DNA of 64,000 nt from Aphrocallistes beatrix (taxonomy: Eukaryota > Porifera > Hexactinellida > Sceptrulophora > Aphrocallistidae): contig OY725496.1 of assembly GCA_963281255.1 (NCBI GenBank), forward strand, positions 3,449,723 through 3,513,722, in the 5' to 3' direction. Made by a program: the position numbers and the translations under genes. The notes under the pieces are model-generated. The model was not told the origin of the DNA. It did no database searches and saw only the letters and a list, made by a program, of their open reading frames with translations. Positions within the stretch are counted from its first letter, which is position 1. Each line of letters starts with the position of its first letter. Shown here one piece after another: positions 45,554 through 57,720 of this stretch.

Positions 45554-46757
45554 ATGGCTACCAGTAGTGTAGCCGTCATTGGAACAGAATTTGAACAGAA
45601 GTTAACTAAAGTTCGAAACGATATTCAATCACATTTCGGCGGATTAGTTAAGAGTCTGAAAACGAGAGAAGCAGAGTTAATAGGGGAAATTGATGCAATA
45701 TTGGTTGAGTATAAAGAGAAAGTAGAAGAAAGGGATGAAATGAAGATGGAACTTGATAAAACTAAACAATTAATCCAACAGAATATCCAGTTACCTGGTC
45801 TGATGACACAAGATTTCATGAAGAAAATAGAAGAGTCACTCGATAAGATAAAAAGCGAATTAGAAAACTAATCTCATTTACATTCGATAAAAATTTGAAT
45901 CAGAATGTGAAACGACAGGGACAAGTCTCTATTAAATCTCCTTTTCACAAACAAAAAAATCCTCCAATTGAATACGCCACCAAACTCCAGCCAGTGAAGA
46001 GCTTTGGAAGTGTAGGTAAAGCTCCAGGACAGTTTGATCGTCCTTGGAGTATTGCAATTGATCCTAAGACTAATAATATTTACATATCTGATTTTAACAA
46101 TAACAGAGTACAGGTGTTCTCACAGGAATGGACATATTTGTTAGAATGGATTAGAATGGACATAAGTTTGGAGATGATGGTCGTATGAATTCTCCTATAG
46201 GTGTTACTCTCTATCAAGAAAAAGTATTCGTGGTACAATACAGTGGAAACAGTATACTCGTCTATAAACTGAATGGCACTTATATTCAAAATGTTGGGAT
46301 AGGACAGCTAACTTATCCTTATGGCATTGATATCAATAAGGTAAATGGTGACATATACGTTTGTGATTCTGGTAATAATCGTATTCAGGTGTTCACTCAA
46401 GAGTTCAGCTGGAAAACTTCTCTCTTTGGAGATGTCTTGAAAGAGCCATATGACATTAACCTGACTGAAGATTCAATATTTGTACTAGATGCTAGAGATC
46501 CATGTATGCATATTTACAATTACAATCATGTGCTAATCAGGAATATCATTAAGAGATCTATTCAATTCGTCTTTTGCTTAGACAGTGTAAACAATATTTG
46601 TATGACAGACAACCAAACTGGTCATATATTTAACATTCAAGGCGATCTCATGCACAAATTTGGCAATTTTTATGATGGAAAAGCAATCGCGATTACCCAT
46701 AACGGTAATATTATAGTCGGCAGTAATAGCCCAGGAAGATGTATCCAGATTTGGTAG
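45554..46757 (+). pseudogene. NHL-repeat protein, broken (copy A)
   Basis: Clearly homologous to the intact 400-aa gene at 50,349-51,551 over its full length (MATSSVAVIGTEFEQ start, CIQIW end). A net 4-base deletion near 45,870 shifts the coiled-coil region out of frame. A short insertion near 46,140-46,160 that repeats AGAATGGATTAGAATGGAC shifts it again inside the second propeller blade. Three open pieces remain (105, 97 and 190 codons). Copy B carries identical lesions. Confidence 0.9.
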
Positions 46758-47386
46758 TGATTACCTGATACATAATTGAATCTCTTTTCTCTTCTGTTAT
46801 CTTTTATTATAGATATTTATTAACTTGAGATGATTGTTCTAAAATACATTGCATTATTTATACATTATTAGTTTATATGTGTTAATTGATAGACTGGTTG
46901 CTCTCAGGTTTTGTTTTGTTTAGAATTAGTTCTAACACTACTCATTGAGGTTTGAAATATTCTCAATAATTAAATGTGTATTCAAGTATGTTCCATTCAT
47001 AGCTATCTTAATTTTTTATCTTGGCAGCCTTTTGAGACTCACTGGTTAATTAGAACTTCCAAACAATGTCCTCCTAAGTGAGGAGGATATAGATTTGATA
47101 AAGACCGGGTAATATCAAGTATTCCCTCTCTGCTGTCTCATTTCCTATAACCGGAATCACGATTCCCATGATTCCATCAAAGTTTTTATTTTGCTTATTT
47201 GCTGCTCGTTCATTCTAATTTAGTTAATTCTTTCTTGTCTCTGAAAAAAATAAGCTCTAATCCAATCCACACAGGTATACATATGTTAAAATCTATTCTA
47301 TAATATGATATTATACACATTGAGTGCTTTCATTATCAACATCTACGTATATCAATAGTGATCGATGGCTCTTACCGAAGTTCGAT
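46758..47386. other. 3' flank of broken NHL gene, no gene seen
   Basis: AT-rich sequence; nothing recognisable. Confidence 0.4.
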
Positions 47387-48690
47387 TGTTCAATCCGTGG
47401 CTCAAATGAATTATAATGTTCCTTGTCTATCTTGACCTTTCCCATAAATTGTGTCGCATGCCGCCTAAAAGGGGCACACGAACACATTTTTGACGCCAAA
47501 ATTGACATTTTATGCAACGGCGCATGAATTGCCCAAAAGGTGACGAAAGTTGCCCCTTAGACCAAGTATGGCGGATCCACCAGTCAATGGCCTATATCAC
47601 TGCCAAATTTCGTTTTAAAAATATTAATTATAAGGTAGATAACATTCCTAGACACGTAAGTCACTGTTATAATCAATTTGACAAAATCACAAAATTTGTC
47701 AATTTTTAATTTTTTTAAAAAATGCACATGATGACGTCATAACAGAGTGATGAGTCATCATTTTTTGATGAAAGTTTCATCATTTGAGTACACACATTCT
47801 ATTAAAATTTCGGCCTTCTGTCACCTTTAATTAAGTGGCTGAGTTATAGGCAAAAAACTGAAATTTCTAATAATAAAAGGGTTGACAATGACGTCATAAT
47901 TCCATGATGAGTCGACATTTTCGTCTGAGGTCAGAACTTAGTGGAGCCATAGCCAAAAGACTCCCACATGCTAAAAATCAGCTTTCTATGCCTGGCAGTT
48001 TCTTTAATCAATTCGTTACATATATATATATATATATACGTATACACTATATATCCAGGGTGGCTCATAAGTTATGTCCCAAGCTTCATTAGGTATAAAT
48101 TTTTTAATACTCAAACAATCTTAGTTAATATGGTCTTTAGAGATTGTAATTCTTCAATCAATTCGGACAAACAAACAAACAAACAAAAAAAATCCTAGCA
48201 TTTTAATATATAAGATATAATTATTATATAATTATTATATAATTATTATATAATTATTATACAATTATTATATAATTATTATATAATTATTATATAATTA
48301 TTATATAATTATTATATAATTATTATATAATTATAATATAATTATTATATAATTATTATACAATTATTATATAATTATTGTATAATTATTATACAATTAT
48401 TATATAATTATTATATAATTATTATACAATTATTATATAATTATTATATAATTAGTGTCCGCAAGCCGCGCAGTAAATTCGTGGCTCAAATAGATTATAA
48501 TGTTCCTAGTCTATCTTGATCTTTCCCATTAATCGGGTCGTTTACCACCTATAAGCACACGACACATTTTCGATTCAAAAATTGATAATTTATGCAACGC
48601 TGCACTGCATGAATTGCTCAAAAGGTGACGTTTCCTCGTAGACCAAGTATGGCGGACCCACCAGTCAATGTCCTATATCACGCTCAAATT
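47387..48690. repeat. direct repeat pair around nested elements (copy A)
   Basis: About 215 bp at 47,387-47,608 recurs diverged at 48,475-48,690 (CGTGGCTCAAAT, ATTATAATGTTCC, CCAAGTATGGCGGA). Between them lie a Helitron-like segment with TGACGTCA at 47,732-47,739 and 47,889-47,896, an arm of the 1872-2490 element (48,055-48,145), a reversed Helitron-like 5' end ending at about 48,211, and the AT array. Confidence 0.6.
48200..48452. repeat. 11-bp AT tandem array (copy A)
   Basis: About 22 units of ATAATTATTAT with occasional C or G changes, directly before a fragment of the Helitron-like terminal hairpin (GTGTCCGCAAGCCGCGCAG). Confidence 0.85.
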
Positions 48691-48784
48691 TCGGAATTTT
48701 TTACTCAAACTTCATAGTCTGGAGTAAATTGATACGTAAATCTGAAACACGAGAAGTTATTCCTATGCGATTATTTAGCTTACA

Positions 48785-50023
48785 TCTTATATATTAAAAT
48801 GCTAGGATTTTTTTTGTTTGTTTGTTTGTTTGTTTGTTTGTCCGAATTGATTGAAGAATTGGCAAGTCGTAGAGATACGAAAATTGGCAAGTCGTAGAGA
48901 TACGAAAATTGGCACGTAGGTGTCAAATGATGAATCTACGATTAAGTTCTAAGATCTAAGCGAAATTTTCACACCTCTGCAAAAAAATGGAAAACAATTT
49001 TTCACACCTTTTCTATACTAAATAAAAGACTGCACTATCACAATGGAAATTATTGTACGACACTCCATTAGATCGTCATTATTAATAATACTCCAAAGCT
49101 ACAACTTATGTTTAATATCTTAAATGTATTATAGTGTATAGCATTTAAAAAAAATTATGTGCATATTTTCACACCTTTATATACATATTTTTACACCATT
49201 TGATTAATTTTGAAAATAATGCTAGAGACTAGCTTCCAACGGTTGACATGGGGTTTTCAGGGGTGTAGATTTCGAATATCATATTTTCAGATGTATATGA
49301 TAAATTATTTGTTTACTTTTGTTTACAATAGATACATAAAGTAAACAAATCTCAAAAATAGGCTAGAAACTAGCTTCCAACGGTTGACATGGGGTTTTTA
49401 GGGGTGTAGATTCCGAATATCATATTTTCAGATCGATATGATAAATTATTTGTTTACTTTTGTTTACAATAGATACATAAAGTAAACAAATTACAAAAAT
49501 AGACTAGAGACTAGCTTCCAACGGTTGACATGGGTTTTTTAGGGGTGTATATTTCGAATATCATATTTTCAGATCGATATGATAAATTATTTGTTTGCTT
49601 TTGTTTACAATAGATACATAAAGTAAACAAATCTCAAAAATATGCTAGAAACTAGCTTCCAACGGTTGACATGGGGTTTTTAGGGATGTAGATTTTGAAT
49701 ATCATATTTTCAGATTGATATGATAAAATATTTGTTTACTTTTGTTTGCAATAGATACATAAAGTAAACAAATTGCAAAAATAGGCTAGAAACTAGCTTC
49801 CAACGGTTGACATGGGGGTTTTAGGGGTGTAGATTTCGAATATCATATTTTCGGATCCATATGAAAAATTATTCGTTGACCTTTGTTTACAATATATATA
49901 TATATATATAAAGGAAAAAAATTCAAAATAGTTTAGATTGAGTAACACCAGGCGCCCGCAGGGCGACTCTGCGGACACAAAGTGTCCGCAAGCCGCGCAG
50001 CGCAAGCAAGCGAAGCGCGCTTG
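48785..50023 (+). mobile_element. Helitron-like element with internal 141-bp repeats
   Basis: Starts TCTTATATATTAAAATGC after A and ends GAAGCGCGCTTG before T. It ends in the shared cluster of GC stem-loops (49,948-50,020). A (GTTT)n tract follows the 5' end, then five tandem 141-bp units at 49,221-49,900. It differs from the 18,894 element at the 5' end but shares the 3' end, so the two are separate subfamilies using the same terminus. Confidence 0.55.
49221..49900. repeat. five 141-bp tandem units
   Basis: The marker AGCTTCCAACGGTTGACATG recurs at 49,231, 49,372, 49,513, 49,654 and 49,795, an exact 141-bp spacing with few substitutions. Single units occur at 8605-8760 and 31,240-31,455. 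Confidence 0.92.
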
Positions 50024-50108
50024 TTAACATTAAATTAATATTGATCTTTTTTTTTGTAAATACCCTTCATTGAATGTAGGAGTTCTGCTGAACTCTCATA
50101 ACCTAATA

Positions 50109-50295
50109 CAGTCGACTCCGCTTAATAGGGTCACTGTTTAATCGGGTCAACCGCTTAATCGGGCCACTTTTGGCAGGACGGAATAGCTCTCACACATAGA
50201 AGCTAATACAAAATATTTTCGGTTAATAGGGTTCTCCGCTTAATCGAGTCAAAATGTCCTCTGACCGATGTGACCCTATTAAGCGGAGTCGACTG
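50109..50295. mobile_element. complete pogo-like MITE with TA target
   Basis: Ends CAGTCGACTCCGCTTAATAG and its complement CTATTAAGCGGAGTCGACTG are exact, flanked by TA on both sides. It lies 54 bp upstream of the intact NHL start codon, so it probably sits in the promoter or 5' UTR. Confidence 0.88.
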
Positions 50296-50348
50296 TATTT
50301 CATTTCGATTGTAGTATTTCTATTTTACTCACTAATTATATCAGAAGT

Positions 50349-51551
50349 ATGGCAACCAGTAGTGTAGTGTCTATTGAAGCAGAATTCGAACTGGAGATAA
50401 CCAAAGTTCGAAACGAGATTCAATCACATTTCGGTGAGTTGGTTAAGAGTGTTAGAACGAGAGAATCAGAGTTGTTGAAGGAAGTTGATACAATATTGAA
50501 CAAGTTTAAAGAGAAAGTGAAAGAAAAAGATAAAATGAAGGTAGAACTTGATAGAAGTAAAGAATTTATTGAACAGAATATCCAGTTACCTGGTCTGATA
50601 TCACTACAACAAGATATCATGAAGAAAATAGAAGAGTCACTCGATAAGATTAAAGGCGAAATAGAAAACTGGGAAATCTTATTTACATTCAATACAAATT
50701 TGGATCAGAATGTGAAACGACAAGGACAAGTTTCTATTAAATCCCCTTTTCACAGACAAATAATTCCTCCAATTGATTACGCCACCAAACTCCAACCAGT
50801 GAAGAGCTTTAGAAGTGTAGGTAAAGCTCCAGGACAGTTTAGTCGTTCATGGAGTATTGCTATTGATCCTAAGACTAATAATATTTACATATCTGATCAT
50901 GAAAACAACAGAGTACAGGTGTTCTCACAGGAATGTACCTATTTATACAAGTTTGGAGATGATGGTCGTATGATGAATTCTCCTATAGGTATTACTCTCT
51001 ATCAAGAAAAAGTATTTGTTGTACAATACAGTGGGAGCAGTATACTCGTCTATAAACTGAATGGGACATATATCCATACTGTTGGTAGAGGACAGCTAAC
51101 TTATCCCTACGGCATTGATATCAATAAGGTAAATGGTGGCATATACGTTTGTGATTTTGGTAATAATCGTATTCAGGTGTTCACTCAAAATTTCAACTTG
51201 AAAACTTCTCTCTTTGGAGATGTCTTGAAAGAGCCATATGACATTAACCTGACTGAAGATTCAATATTTGTGCTAGATTCCAATGATCCATGTATGCATA
51301 TTTACAATTACAATAATGTGCTAATCAGGAATATTGTTAAGAGATCTTTTCAATACGTTTTTTGCTTAGACAGTGTAAACAATGTTTATATAGCGGACTA
51401 TCAAACTGGTTGTATAACAGTATTTGACATTCAAGGCGATCTCATTCACAAATTTGGCCAATTTGTAGATCCGAAAAGAATCGCTATTGCCATTAGCGGC
51501 GATATCATAGTCTGCAGTAGTACTCCAGACAAATGTATCCAGATTTGGTGA
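50349..51551 (+). CDS. coiled-coil + NHL beta-propeller protein (TRIM2/3/71-like without RING/B-box)
   Basis: Intact single-exon frame of 400 aa. Residues about 5-115 are a charged coiled coil. From about 145 on come NHL-type blades: SRSWSIAIDPKTNNIYISD, then NNRVQVFSQ, the second blade, then YPYGIDINKVNGGIYVCD, GNNRIQVFT, and so on to CIQIW at the C terminus, enough for a six-bladed propeller. In TRIM-NHL proteins the propeller binds RNA or protein and the RING gives E3 ligase activity. Here the RING and B-boxes are absent, so only scaffold or binding roles can be inferred. Broken paralogs lie at 45.6 and 60.5 kb. Confidence 0.85.
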   Translation: MATSSVVSIEAEFELEITKVRNEIQSHFGELVKSVRTRESELLKEVDTILNKFKEKVKEKDKMKVELDRSKEFIEQNIQLPGLISLQQDIMKKIEESLDKIKGEIENWEILFTFNTNLDQNVKRQGQVSIKSPFHRQIIPPIDYATKLQPVKSFRSVGKAPGQFSRSWSIAIDPKTNNIYISDHENNRVQVFSQECTYLYKFGDDGRMMNSPIGITLYQEKVFVVQYSGSSILVYKLNGTYIHTVGRGQLTYPYGIDINKVNGGIYVCDFGNNRIQVFTQNFNLKTSLFGDVLKEPYDINLTEDSIFVLDSNDPCMHIYNYNNVLIRNIVKRSFQYVFCLDSVNNVYIADYQTGCITVFDIQGDLIHKFGQFVDPKRIAIAISGDIIVCSSTPDKCIQIW

Positions 51552-51911
51552 CTTGATCTCTAACCTTATCAATACTATTGGCAGTTCTCGAGCCACTTTC
51601 CTTTCCAAATTTCATTCAAATATTTCTATTCTTTTTGTATCTTAGACAATTATTTAATTTAATTAATTAATTTATTTAGAAACGCGGCTAGCGAATTGTT
51701 ACGTCCTTACCAGGGCGGTTTTAAGGGTGCCGTGCTCCCAGGCGGTCTTCAACTGTGGGCTCCAACCACTACCATTCGCACTGGCATGTTCCATTGGCAA
51801 ATAAATTAAGTTTGTGGTCATTTCTTTTTTGCCATTGAATCTTGTTGGGTATGCATTGTTATAGATGGAAATGTTAGTTAAGTGGGTTTGTGTGCTAAAT
51901 TTTGGAAATCC
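51552..51911. other. 3' flank of NHL gene up to the gap
   Basis: Holds a TTAATTAATTAATTTATT stretch and no recognisable gene. The 11-mer TGTTATAGATG at about 51,859 equals the start of the gypsy LTR, possibly by chance. Confidence 0.4.
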
Positions 51912-52111
51912 NNNNNNNNNNNNNNNNNNNNNNNNNNNNNNNNNNNNNNNNNNNNNNNNNNNNNNNNNNNNNNNNNNNNNNNNNNNNNNNNNNNNNNNNN
52001 NNNNNNNNNNNNNNNNNNNNNNNNNNNNNNNNNNNNNNNNNNNNNNNNNNNNNNNNNNNNNNNNNNNNNNNNNNNNNNNNNNNNNNNNNNNNNNNNNNNN
52101 NNNNNNNNNNN
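51912..52111. other. assembly gap of exactly 200 N
   Basis: A round-number gap, so the true distance is probably unknown. Frames drawn through it are not real continuity. Confidence 0.98.
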
Positions 52112-53750
52112 AGAAATTGAGGTACGTCCGGGAAAAGAAAATTGCGTAGCGGACTATCTTAGTCGGAACCAAACCGCTAGTTTTGACGAGGAAGTGAATT
52201 CCGAGGATACATTCGAAGACAAGATTTACTTGGCAGAAGAAGTTCAAGACTTACCAGACAGAATCACTAAAGGACAGTTGGATGACGAAATTATAACGAA
52301 CGCGTTGGCACAAATGCGAGCACAGGGTGAAGTGATAAACGGGCCTCTCAAGAGAGTACGGGAACACCTGCGGGATGTAGGGGACCAGTTGTACTTTCAG
52401 AATCGTGTGGTGGTGCCTAAACAGATGAGAAGTGAGGTTATAAGGCGTGTACACTCGCAACATCACTTCGGCAAAGCTGGTACTTTACAGTCTGTACGAA
52501 AGAACTTTTTCTGGATAAAAATGGCTGGAGATGTGGGGGAATTCTGCCGTACTTGTCTGACCTGCAACCGATCGAAGCCTTCAAACAAAGGCAAGGAACC
52601 AATTCGTGAAATGTGCGGTAATGAAGGAATCCCCGGATACGCCGTAGGCATCGACATAGGGACCTTACCTTGGTCGGAAGATGACTATCGGTATTTCTTG
52701 CTCATTGTAGATCTGTTCAGCCGCCACATAGAAATTGCACCCCTGAGAGACCAACGAGCGACCACACTCGTCGAAGCTTTCGAGCACAGCTGGATTTACA
52801 GGGGACACGGGGTCCCCAAAGTAATATTGAGCGATCAAGGGTCAAACGTTGACGGGGAAACATTTCGGAGTTTCTGCCGAGCACTCGGAGTGAATAAGAG
52901 AAGAACGACGCCCTACAGACCTCAGTCGGACGGGATGTCCGAGAGAAATATAGGCATGGTCAAGCAGGTTATTCGTTGCTTACAACAAGACCGACATCTG
53001 GATCGAGGTTCATGGCCCTCGTTACTCGCAGAGGTATCCTTCCATTGCAATAGCATGGTGAACAACACGACACGAATCTCCCCCCATATGTTGACGTATG
53101 GCCGAGAGCCATTGAGCCCGCTCGACGCTTGGTGTAATGAATTACAAGAGGACGAGATGAATTCACACAACGAGTACCTAGAAAGTCTAAGACGCAAGCA
53201 AACTGAACTCAACGAGATAGCTAAATACAACTCATTTAATAGTCTGGAGAAAGCAAGGAGAAGACTTAATGAAGGAAAATCTGAGTCAAAAGCAGCAGTT
53301 GGTGATCTGGTCTTCCTTAAAAGGCAAGCTAGAGAAGACTCCCTAGTCCCCAGATTCGACGGACCATATAAGGTACTCGATCGAAATGGCTCAGATGTGA
53401 AATTAAGACTACCACGCAGGGACAAGTGGGTTCACCTTGATCATTGTAAGTTGTTTGAAGGAACGACGACCACAGTTCACCCGCCGTCTGCTACAACAGA
53501 AGAAACAGAACCCGGCGCCGTTCCAAACGCCCAACCAGAGCAATTAGGTCCTATGGTAAGCCAGGAGGACACCCCGAATGGATTAGAGACCAGTAGTAGC
53601 TCAGCAGCTGCGGAGTACGAGCAACCGAATAGTCTAGAAGACATAGAAGAAACCGAGTTCGTACCGGAGAGACGTTATCCAAGGAGAGAAACAAGACCAC
53701 CCCAATACCTAGCGGATTATACAGAATGGGACGGAATGCCACGTCAATAA
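52112..53750 (+). CDS. Ty3/gypsy polyprotein 3' part: RNase H tail, integrase, GPY/F
   Basis: The open frame enters from the gap with an RNase H C-terminal motif (VADYLSRN). It continues with the integrase HHCC zinc finger (about 52,447-52,575) and the DDE core: Asp in GIDIGTLP (about 52,650), Asp in LSDQGS (52,833) and Glu 36 residues later in MSERN (52,941). A GPY/F-type module (FDGPYKVLDR) and an acidic, Pro-rich tail follow. No stops are seen, so this copy could be recently active. The gag, protease and reverse transcriptase part lies in or beyond the gap. Confidence 0.93.
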
Positions 53751-53800
53751 TACAGCCGTCGTCCTCACCTAAACCAGAAATGATGTTAAAAGGGAGGTGA

Positions 53801-53961
53801 TGTTATAGATGAGCTCACGAAGCTTTGTTAACAACCCTTATAGGTTAACCTTAGTGTGTACTAGTCAACGTAGCTCGGAATGTTTAGCCATTCCCTATTA
53901 GTGTTTATACTTATTTGTATTTCTCTTTTGATAATTATACCTACAGTCAGTAGTTTCAACA
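53801..53961 (+). mobile_element. gypsy 3' LTR
   Basis: A polypurine tract (AAAAGGGAGGTGA, 53,788-53,800) directly precedes TGTTATAGATGAG. The sequence ends TTTCAACA at 53,961, giving TG...CA ends and a compact 161-bp LTR. The next bases (ATAATCAAAG) are those at the intact MITE site 38,412, consistent with a 4-5 bp target duplication ATAA(T). The 5' LTR is not visible. Confidence 0.8.
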
Positions 53962-54389
53962 ATAATCAAAGTTTTGAAGGGTAATTATCTAAATATTCAA
54001 TTTTTTTGATACACTCTAAGTGTATTGACTACAATAATGTTAGATCATATCAAAAATGAATAAATTTGGGATCCATCAAGGTGTATTATGCATATTTGAA
54101 GCTACTTCGGATTTAGTTATACTTGTATATATATCGGATATAGTGATCTTTTTAGCTCGCCCGAACAAGTATCGTGATATCCAAAGTTCACTGTATACAA
54201 TACCTTTTTGACTGTTTTCATGATATTGGTATCATTTAGACGGTAACGTTATGAAAAACTAAACCCTACCGGATACCGACATTACGCTACACGACAAGGA
54301 GGTTATCTATATGACAGGCAGAGGAGAGTAGGAGATGTAAAGCACTGGCAATGCATAAAGAGAGGAGTTTGCAAAGCAAGGGTTCTTAC

Positions 54390-55156
54390 GAAGGGTATGG
54401 AGATAGTCAGACGAACCAATGAGTATCTCCATGGACCAGATTAACAGGAGGTAAGCTAAGAAAGCTTCTTAATAAGGCTTTTCCAGTGATGGCAGACGAT
54501 GCTAAGGAACGATTGTTGTTCGAACAGTATATTCGATGACTTCCTAAGAGTATATACGAGAATATTCGGACATCTGATATTAAAACATCTGATGCAGCTA
54601 TGAAAAGAGCACAAATACTGATCAGATTAGAGAGTGAACTTATGGGAATGAACAACCCTCGGGAAAATGTGGCGCTGGTGCTAACCAAAGATAATGATAA
54701 TGTGGAAAAGAGTTTAAAGGCTACTGGTGAAGAGACTCCTTATCTAGATCTGCAATAGATGAGGCTGTTAAAATTTTACAAGAAGAAAAACTTCCTACTT
54801 GTGCAGTACGTAGTATTGATGGACGACGGTCTTTCGGAAGAGGAAGAGTACGAAGATTGACTTGTTTTGAATGTGGAAAGGATGGCTATTTTGCAAGAGA
54901 TTGTCGTAACAAGCGCCAGATGTATAGACAAATTCGATGTTATAACTGTGGGAAACTGGGTCGCACTGCAAAAGATTGTTATCAATCTTTGGTGGGACAG
55001 AATTTAAACTACAGGGGACCCATCGGGAGGGCCGAGATGAGGTTGGCTCAACCTACGTTACCAATGATCACTGACTATGTTGCTTTGTTCAAACCGTTGA
55101 ATCCTTGTACATTACAATCTGAATTTTTGGGAAAACTACAATGCCATGCTCGATAG
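54390..55156 (+). pseudogene. degenerate gypsy gag fragment (copy B)
   Basis: Same sequence and same lesions as 38,840-39,606, including the zinc knuckles without His. Confidence 0.7.
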
Positions 55157-55621
55157 CGGTTCACTGTTAGTATAATTGATAATAGTATTCTTCGACACTT
55201 TTGAGACACCCTGTATATATACACATTAATCGAGTTTTAAAAGTAAGGATAGACCGTACAGCTCTCATCACGCTGGGGACCGAGATGCAGAGGTAGATTT
55301 GTTCTACCCGGCCCCCTACGACTCTGCTTACAGATCAATACTTGGTAAGGATTCTGTTTGAGCAGACAGAACCAACCTGTGAAATTTTTCTGTTTATTTT
55401 ATTAATCTACAATTTTATTTTGATTATTCACTTATTGTAACCTTTTTAGATTGTAGATTAAATTAATACTGTTATTATCAACTATATAATTATCACATAT
55501 TTTATGTTCATGGTTGATATAAAAAAATATTCATTTTGAAATATTATGTAACCACAGTACATATTTATATTTACTTCACATACAACACTAGTGTATTTCA
55601 CTTACGTATTTTTTAATTCTA

Positions 55622-56112
55622 CAAGCGCGCTTCGCTTGCTTGCGCTGCGCGGCTGGCAGACACTTCGTGTCCGCCGGAGGCTCCCTTCGGTCGCCTGGAG
55701 GTGACATTGGTTAATTATAAGGGAGATATAATCTCTAAATATGTCCATCTTAGTTTTAAAATCGATATCACTCGAAAAAACACCAAATTTGTCAATTTTT
55801 AAAATTTTGATGAGTAATGATGACGTCATACATAGTGATGAGTCATCATTTTTTGATGATAGTTGCATCATATGTGAGACGTGTTAGTATACAGATTCTA
55901 TTAAAATTTCAGCCTTCTATCTCCTATAATAGCTGAGTTATGCCCGAATAACTGTGTTGCTTAACTTTTAAAAATGTGACAATGACGTCATAATTCCATG
56001 ATGAGTCGACATTTTGGTCTGAGCTCAGAACTTACTGGAGCCATAGCCAAAAGACTCCCACATGCAAAAATTAGCTTTCTGTGCCCGCCAGTTTCTTCAA
56101 TCAATTCGTTAC

Positions 56113-56161
<49 letters not shown>

Positions 56162-56191
56162 TATACATTAATCGAGTTTTAATAGTAAGGA
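55622..56191 (-). mobile_element. Helitron-like element (copy B)
   Basis: Copy of 40,072-40,641 with the same A/T flanks and TGACGTCA pair. Confidence 0.55.
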
Positions 56192-56590
56192 TATTACATA
56201 TTTCTATTACTCATTTATAATACCGCACTTGACAACACTAATTACAAGATTCCAAGAGTGAGTGATTTCTTAAGACTTAAGTAATGTAACTATTCTAGAA
56301 TCATGCATATACTCAAGTTTGTTATAGAAACAATTGACTGAATTTAAAAGATTACGAAAAAGTATTTACCTTCCCCCAATTTAGTGAATTCAATCCTCGT
56401 TACTCCAACAAAATTAATTTGGATTAATGCAATTTATTTAAACGTACCCCAAATTAACATCGAAATCTAAGGACAATTTTGGGGTTCCAGGGGGCTCAGC
56501 ACTAAATTTTGTATTGCGTCTATGGGCCATCATCCAATCCAGGGGGGCTCGAGCCCCCCCAGCCCCCCCCCCGGGTTCGGCGCCTATGCT

Positions 56591-57250
56591 CACAGATGTG
56601 TATACAGTGGAAGCTACAGACTCGGGGCCATTTACCCATCGGCTGGATGCTGCTGGATTAGTATACTTCAGAATTGATCCCACCTCACAGGAATTATCAC
56701 TCTCACAAATTCACTGGACAGAGAATCCATGGACACCATCAAATTCAAAGTGATAGCAGATGATTCTGTGCTTCAGAGTTCTGCGATTGTTTTGGAGTTG
56801 GTTGGAGACTCTAACGACAACGCACCTCGGTTTACCGGCACTCCTTTCCAGGGGACACTGCTGAGTCCACAGCTGCAGGAATATCTGTCTTGCAAGTTAC
56901 TACTGAGGATGATGTGAGTGTCCATATTGATTGTTGCCTGTCAAATACTTTCTTCAATCAGCCTTATCAGGACGTACCCTATAATTTCAAGTTGCACTTT
57001 GATAAATTCATATATAAGAGTAGTATATGATTAATAGTTTGTTATAGGATCCTCTCCACACCTACCATCTTATACAGATTCCTTACTGTTAGACTTATCT
57101 TGTAGGATATTGGCCAGAACAAACAGATTCTGTTCTCACTGGATTCAACTGGAAATACGGCTGGTGCTTTCGAATCGATTCAGTCACGGGTATCATTCGT
57201 GTGGGGAGTGCTCTGGACTACGAGTATCAACCATTACTCAGTCATCGCTA
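56591..57250 (+). pseudogene. cadherin repeat fragment (copy B)
   Basis: Same two single-base breaks as in copy A. If these breaks were sequencing errors, independent reads of both copies would have to share them, which favours real mutations or one consensus used twice. Confidence 0.7.
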
Positions 57251-57435
57251 CTACGCAGGAGTAGGTGCGAGAAAAGGAGCGACTGTGCAGGAAATTAGAA
57301 GGAAAGGTAGACTCTGTGAAGCCCGAAGTGCAATGCGAGAAGAAGAAAAGAGAAAGAGTGGAGAAGGAGTTCCAGTTCTTTACTGCAGATTAATCTAGAG
57401 AATAACTCATGTGCTGTGCGACACGATTCCTATTG

Positions 57436-57720
57436 TTAGACTTTCAAACGGCGAGCAATGCCAGCGCCTCGGCAGAGAGCAGCAAGGAGAGGGAGAGGGT
57501 GCAGCAGGAGGTGAGGGAAGAGAGGGAGAAGGCGAAGGAGGAGGCAGGGGAGCAGACGCAAGTGCTGGCGGAGGAGATCAGAATGGAGGAGAGAGCCAAG
57601 ATGCAAGTGGAAGTGGAGAAAGTTCAGGAGTTGGATAAGGTCAGGCAATGCTCTCAGGAAATGGAGTTAGTGGAATCCTTTTTTGTAAGTCCTATTTTGC
57701 TCGTCATGACAGCTACGTAA
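57436..57720 (+). other. Glu/Arg-rich frame (copy B)
   Basis: Identical to 41,886-42,170. Confidence 0.35.

Larger units (their letters stand above)
38412..49023. repeat. large repeat, copy A
   Basis: Corresponds to 53,962-64,000 with an offset of 15,550 up to the palindrome array, 14,975 after it and 14,977 after a TA tract. Every open frame in it has an identical protein sequence in copy B. The only differences I find are the array length (575 bp) and a two-base change in a TA tract. Confidence 0.95.

Noticed and set aside
51699..52247. Open frames running through the run of N
   Set aside because: The sequence is unknown in the gap; only the part after 52,112 carries recognisable integrase/RNase H motifs.
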